The position numbers were made by a program, and so were the translations under genes. The notes beneath the pieces were generated by a model. That model was not told the DNA's origin. It ran no database searches and worked only from the letters and a program-made list of their open reading frames with translations. A stretch of DNA of 64,000 bases, from the NCBI GenBank assembly GCA_031308135.1, contig JAHLJT010000631.1, positions 199,327,126 to 199,391,125 on the forward strand, read 5' to 3'. Positions 59,971 through 64,000 of this stretch are shown one piece after another; positions within the stretch are counted from its first letter, which is position 1, and every line of letters starts with the position of its first letter. This DNA is from Acheta domesticus. Taxonomy: Eukaryota > Arthropoda > Insecta > Orthoptera > Gryllidae.

Positions 59971-60599
59971 TAAGCGGCGCAGCGGTAGGTCTCGTATAGC
60001 ACGGGAGTTGAGTTAGCGGTTTGCCGGGCGAATGAGCCCTCGACTGCCCGAGCGACGCGGCCGGAATCTTCGGCGAACGATAAAAAAACCACCCGGTATA
60101 TAAGCATATATTTTAAGGCTATTGCTTTGAAATATTGCTTTAGAGCCACAATGAGCATGTTATTTTCTTTTAAAAAAAATAGAAAATGAAAATACTACAG
60201 TGGTGGATACAAAGGTGGATATACAGCAGTGCACAAAACATAGTGAATTATGGTCCTTGTATCTTGAAATACTAGACATAATCTATTTAAACGAGTGGGC
60301 GTATGATTTTGCAGCATGGATCATTGTATTGGACGTCCATGCATTCAATCAACGCGCCTTGTCATTCTACGTCAGACTTCTCCCCTCCCCGCAAAGCTTC
60401 CTACTCCCCACTACTTGCACTTTCGTCGCTGCCGCGGGCAGACGATCGGCTCGCAAGTGCAGAATGCCCGCGGGAGCAGGCGTTGTGCAGGCCTGATCTA
60501 AAGTATGATATCATTGACGTAGTCTGGTGGTGTCACTATTGTCTAGTAAGTAGTTGGCTAGAATATTGGGATGGTTATGTAGTCGTAAATACTAGAACT

Positions 60600-60724
60600 T
60601 ATTTGGAAAGCAGGCTGAGTGAACCTTAGGATCTCCCTGATTAAGCCATGTCCGGATAAAAGTGCAGCGGTTTGAACCCGGGTCCCTCAGGTTAGCAAAT
60701 TTGTGCCCTAACCACTACGCTGCC
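60600..60724 (-). mobile_element. tRNA-like SINE head, minus strand
   Basis: The reverse complement of 60661-60724 reads GGCAGCGTAGTGGTTAGGGC (A-box region) and later GGGTTCAAACC (B box, about 60668-60678), spaced as in a tRNA. GCAGCG and CGCTGC could pair, but the T stem does not form, so it is a tRNA-like retroposon head rather than a tRNA gene. The body to about 60600 is unassigned. Confidence 0.5.
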
Positions 60725-60774
60725 ATTATTATAATAATGGTTATTATTATAATAATATAACTGCAATTACACAA

Positions 60775-60900
60775 TAAAATTGAAGAGAGATTTTTTCTTC
60801 AAGTAAAATTCTTTCTCCACTATTGGTTCTTTCATTCAGGTCATGTACATTTTTTGAACATTTGAGTAGTTTTCGCGCAATATTACGTGAAATATGTGTA
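60775..60900 (+). repeat. Family A fragment abutting the LINE
   Basis: 'tgaagagagattttttcttc', 'cattcaggtcatgtacattt' and 'gtagttttcgcgcaatatt' match one internal family A unit. The LINE begins at about 60901, apparently inserted here. Confidence 0.55.
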
Positions 60901-61919
60901 CTATCAAAACGGCAAGGAAGTAGAATTACCGAAAACAAAAGCCTCCAACCGTCCATTCGCGGAAGCAAAAACACAATCACCATCACCAATCACCATCACT
61001 CAAAACAGATTTTCTGTATTAGACTACTACAAGGAGTTTCCTTGCCTTCCCAATCCTCTCCACCCCCACCCATCATCGACACGTCCATTCACAAACCAAC
61101 GCAAACAGGCCAGCAAGCGCAAAGTAAAAAAAAGACACATAGAGTTGCGCAAACTGGCTCACAAGAAAACAAGGACATTCCCATTGAGCCCATCAAAAAG
61201 GTACTCATTTTAGCAGATAGCCATGGGCGACAAATCTCCTCCCTGCTTATGAGAAACTCCCAACCAATTTCTCTGCCATGTGTGTGTTTAAACCTAACGG
61301 GAGGTTTGCCGACGTGACCAGTGAGTTGGACACGCACACAAAAACCCTCACCAAACGGGATACAGTCATCATCATAGGAGGGCAGAATGACATTAATTTG
61401 AGTGGTCACTTTACGCCTGAACAACATGTTGACAAATTACAACGTGCCGCCCAAAACACGAACATTGTAGTCTCCACTCTGCCCTTCTGGTACAACAAGC
61501 CAACACTATGCAAAGAAGTTAGTCACGCAAACAACCAATTGAAACTGCATCTGAGACGCACACATGTTAAACTGTTTGAGCTAAACTTTCTCTCAGAAAA
61601 ACACTTCACCCGACATGGTCTTCACCTGAACCATGTCGGAAAACATGCACTCGGTAGTGAGCTTGCAAAACACATCATTTCACAAACTTGGCAGTGTCCT
61701 GCCCAAGACCCATCCCCAACCACATCTCCTAGTTCTCTTCCATCCTCTGGGACCCCTTTGGACCCAATTACCTTATCCCCTGAACCTAATCCGTGTATTA
61801 CCTCTCCCACTATTCATTTCTCTACATCTGTCACCCCTCCTTCCTCACCTGTTGTCACTGCTGGGACACGATACTTCCTTCGACCACACACTCGAGGTAA
61901 AAATGAAATAAATAAATAG
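60901..61919 (+). pseudogene. LINE ORF1 with SGNH hydrolase (esterase)-like domain
   Basis: The first part (NRFSVLDYYKEFPCLP, then a basic, Lys/Arg-rich stretch) is in one frame. The frame then shifts near 61060-61150 to VLILADSHGRQ (61204-61236), the block-I Ser motif. It shifts again near 61280 to DTVIIIGGQNDINL (block III, 61377-61397) and FTRHGLHLNHVGKHALG (block V His, about 61602-61652). The three blocks are in SGNH hydrolase order and spacing. A Ser/Thr/Pro-rich tail ends at TAG 61917-61919. ORF1 proteins bind LINE RNA; an esterase domain occurs in CR1/L2-group elements and its role is unsettled. Two frameshifts disable this copy. Confidence 0.75.
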
Positions 61920-61961
61920 CAACTACAGTCAGATGCAGCAGAAAAACATCCGTGTAGGTAT

Positions 61962-63112
61962 ATGCAAAAGATTCGAATAATGCATCATAATGTGCAATCT
62001 CTTTCAAATAAAATTGAATTTATCGAGGCAGCATTACAATGTGATCTAAGACAAGTAGATGTTTTTTGCTTTACAGAATATTGGTTGTCTCAAAATGATA
62101 TAAACACACTCCAAATTCCTTTTACCTTGCTGGATCGTATTGTAGAGCGAGGGAATCAAATAAGGGCCCTGCTTACGGAGGTTCGTGTATTTACATAAGA
62201 AATTATATTGATTCTACCTTCGTGTCAGAATTCAATTTATATGCAGTTGAAAAAGTTTGTGAAACAACAGTAGGACATCTTACTACGCTCAAAATTATCT
62301 TTCTTTGCACTTACAGACCTCCAACAAAGCGAACTTCAGATTATTTCACTTTCTTGGAAAATCTAGAGATAATTCTGAACAAAATTAGTAAACTCTCTTT
62401 TAAATCCATTGTTGTATGTGGAGATTTCAATATTGATTTTCTGAGCGAATCCCACGAAAAAGAGCAGTTTCTCAATTTACTTCATTCTTTTAATTTAGAT
62501 ATTACAGTGAATGTACCTACACGGAATACGCTTAAATCACAAAAAGCATTAGATCAAATTATAATTAACAAAACAACAACTACATATGAAATAATAACGA
62601 GTAATCTAGGATACAGTGACCACGATGCACAAATTCTTACAATTACTAAGAACATAAACACTGACACAATAAATAATACACGCACGTGCAGAGCATTCAC
62701 TAAAGTTAATATAAAATTATTTACTGACTACTTGATGAAGGAATCATGGGACGCAGTTTATAACGCTGTTGACTCCAACCTTTCAATTCATTTTAACGCG
62801 TGCTTTCCTCTTAAAAAGAGAAAATTAAACATTTCAAGCAAAAGTAATACTTGGATCACACAAGGAATTAGAACATCGTGTAAAAACAAACGTACGCTTT
62901 ACCTTATTTCTAAACATCATAACGTATCACCCGGTTTCCATATATACTTTCGAGAATACAAAAAAATTTTAAGAAAAATAACAGTTCAGGCAAAAATAAT
63001 GAAAAATTGTCAGGACATTTTGACCGCTAATAACAAAACTAAAGCAGTGTATCGTAAAAAATACAACCACATCATCTCGATACCTTGTAGAGAATGTTAT
63101 TTTAAAGGATAA
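61962..63112 (+). pseudogene. LINE ORF2, apurinic endonuclease domain, frameshifted
   Basis: ORF2 starts MQKIRIMHHNVQSLSNK with the first active-site Asn, then VDVFCFTEYWL with the Glu. A frameshift near 62165 separates GGSCIYIRNYIDSTFVSEF (readable in the next frame). FLCTYRPP, VVCGDFNID (about 62410-62440) and YSDHDAQIL (about 62612-62635, the SDH motif) follow. All expected catalytic residues of an exonuclease-endonuclease-phosphatase fold are therefore present, but not in one frame. A further shift near 63075 leads into the reverse transcriptase. The enzyme would nick target DNA for target-primed reverse transcription. Confidence 0.8.
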
Positions 63113-64000
63113 TGAAAGAGAAACGAGTAATCAGGAAAAAGTTGCCAATCTCTTCAACAAACACTTTTCTATAATTGCGTCTGATCTCACGAAGGGACTG
63201 AAACCACAAAATTCAACATCTTACACTCCCCAAAAAATTTCCGATACGTTTATTTCCGAAACTTCTCCCAACGAAATCCTCAGAATAGTCAGTAAACTAA
63301 AAAATAAATATTCATCTGGTTTAGATGAATTTCCGGATTGTTTATTAAAAACTTGTGTACGTGCCTTTATACATCCGTTAACTCACATTTTCAATGCTTC
63401 TTTATGTACAGGAGTATTTCCAGATATTTTCAAAACAGCAAAAATTAAGCCACTTTTTAAAAAAGGGAACAAAAATGATATTCAAAATTACCGGCCAATT
63501 TCTCTTTTGTCAGTTTTCTCAAAAATATTAGACAAAAAACTACTTACGAATGGAAACATTTCTCAGGAAAAACAGAGCGTTTTCAGACTCACAACACGGT
63601 TTTAGAAAATCAAAATCTACGGAAACTGCCATTTTTTTCTTTTCTCAAAGATGTTGCTTCATCAATAGACCAAAATGAAGTACCCATTGGAATATTCGTA
63701 GATCTCTCGAAAGCTTTTGACGTTATTGACCATAAGATCTTGCTCTCAAAATTACTTTCGTATGGAATTCGTGGTATTGCCCTAGATTGGATAACTTCTT
63801 ACCTTAAACATCGGACTCAAAGAGTAGAAATACCATACTGGCAGGAAAGGACATTACATACTTATATTTCCAATTCTTTGCCAATTGTGCATGGGGTCCC
63901 GCAAGGTTCGATCTTAGGTCCTCTTCTCTTTCTGTTATATGTAAACGATATGCCCTCGGCTGTTAAAAATGGAAGAACGGTTCTGTTTGCTGATGACACG
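63090..64000 (+). pseudogene. LINE ORF2, reverse transcriptase domain, partial at window edge
   Basis: ENVILKDNERETSNQEKVANL leads into SDTFISETSPNEILRIVSKL and the same finger motifs as at 45.8 kb. A frameshift near 63545 is shared with that copy. An extra T in the T-run near 63632 is unique to this one. Motif A (FVDLSKAFDV, about 63697), motif B (VHGVPQGSILGP, about 63890) and FADD at the last bases are present. The thumb and C-terminus lie beyond the window. Confidence 0.8.

Larger units (their letters stand above)
59269..60096 (-). mobile_element. Rearranged Tc1/mariner-like transposon with foldback arms
   Basis: The termini are CAGAGTGTTTTTTTTATCG at the left and, inverted, CCGGGTGGTTTTTTTATCG at the right, with TA outside (59267-59268 and 60097-60098). 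The left part encodes the end of a transposase on the minus strand. The right part (about 59845-60030) is an inverted second copy of the same transposase tail and subterminal sequence. The right arm also keeps about 50 bases (60035-60080) missing at the left. It is the product of an internal rearrangement and is not autonomous. Confidence 0.75.
60901..64000 (+). mobile_element. APE-type LINE (CR1/L2-like), near full length, runs off the window
   Basis: ORF1 with an SGNH-esterase-like domain is followed after 42 bases by ORF2 with an AP-like endonuclease and reverse transcriptase. Such an ORF1 esterase together with an APE endonuclease is known from the CR1/L2 group of LINEs. I count at least five frameshifts, and the window ends just after the catalytic FADD. 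It is closely related to the truncated copy at 45757-47440, with which it shares the frameshift near 63545. Confidence 0.85.

Noticed and set aside
60661..60724. Possible tRNA gene on the minus strand
   Set aside because: A and B boxes are present, but the cloverleaf fails: the T stem does not pair and the length is about ten bases short. It is better explained as a SINE head.

Overview
This is nuclear DNA of a repeat-rich animal, most likely an arthropod and probably an insect. The only host coding sequence I can support is one exon at 28106-28273. It encodes the start of a salt-inducible kinase (best match SIK3), ends in a consensus splice donor and stops just before the catalytic-lysine strand. 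No later kinase exon was seen, so the 35.7 kb to the right is probably its first intron. Everything else is transposons, their remnants, simple repeats and a few CpG-rich islands. The species cannot be named from this sequence.

1-16 kb: a long tRNA-headed SINE, then two giant transposon-like elements, E1 (1622-8145) and E2 (8691-15808). Both are bounded by TTAA and share the terminus GGCTAAATGTACCGA. Both have long inverted arms with a GC-rich core and no visible transposase. Their interiors are built from copies of a ~1.6-kb repeat, 'family A', which recurs through the window. E1 and E2 share a parallel interior but have swapped termini. E2 also carries a SINE, a MITE and a LINE 3' end that E1 lacks.

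16-27.5 kb: more family A copies in both orientations, including two full direct copies (23877-25475 and 25521-27116), SINE pieces and foldbacks. 27.6-31.8 kb: a palindromic MITE, a candidate promoter, the kinase exon, AT-rich intron and a CpG island.

32-41 kb: a hAT terminus, a SINE split by a hAT MITE with a perfect 8-bp target duplication, and three fragments of a LINE encoding a zinc knuckle and restriction-like endonuclease. Each LINE fragment sits between (AAT)n tracts, recalling the TAA-targeted Dong/R4 elements. 41-60 kb: mostly plain intron, CpG-rich islands, foldbacks, a pogo/Tigger-like relic, a SINE with an 11-bp target duplication and a rearranged Tc1/mariner-like element.

60.9-64 kb: a nearly complete but frameshifted APE-type LINE (ORF1 with an SGNH-esterase-like domain, then endonuclease and reverse transcriptase) runs off the window. 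A 5'-truncated sister copy lies at 45757-47440 and shares one of its frameshifts. Boundaries of diverged repeats are approximate. Copy relations were judged by eye and need alignment.
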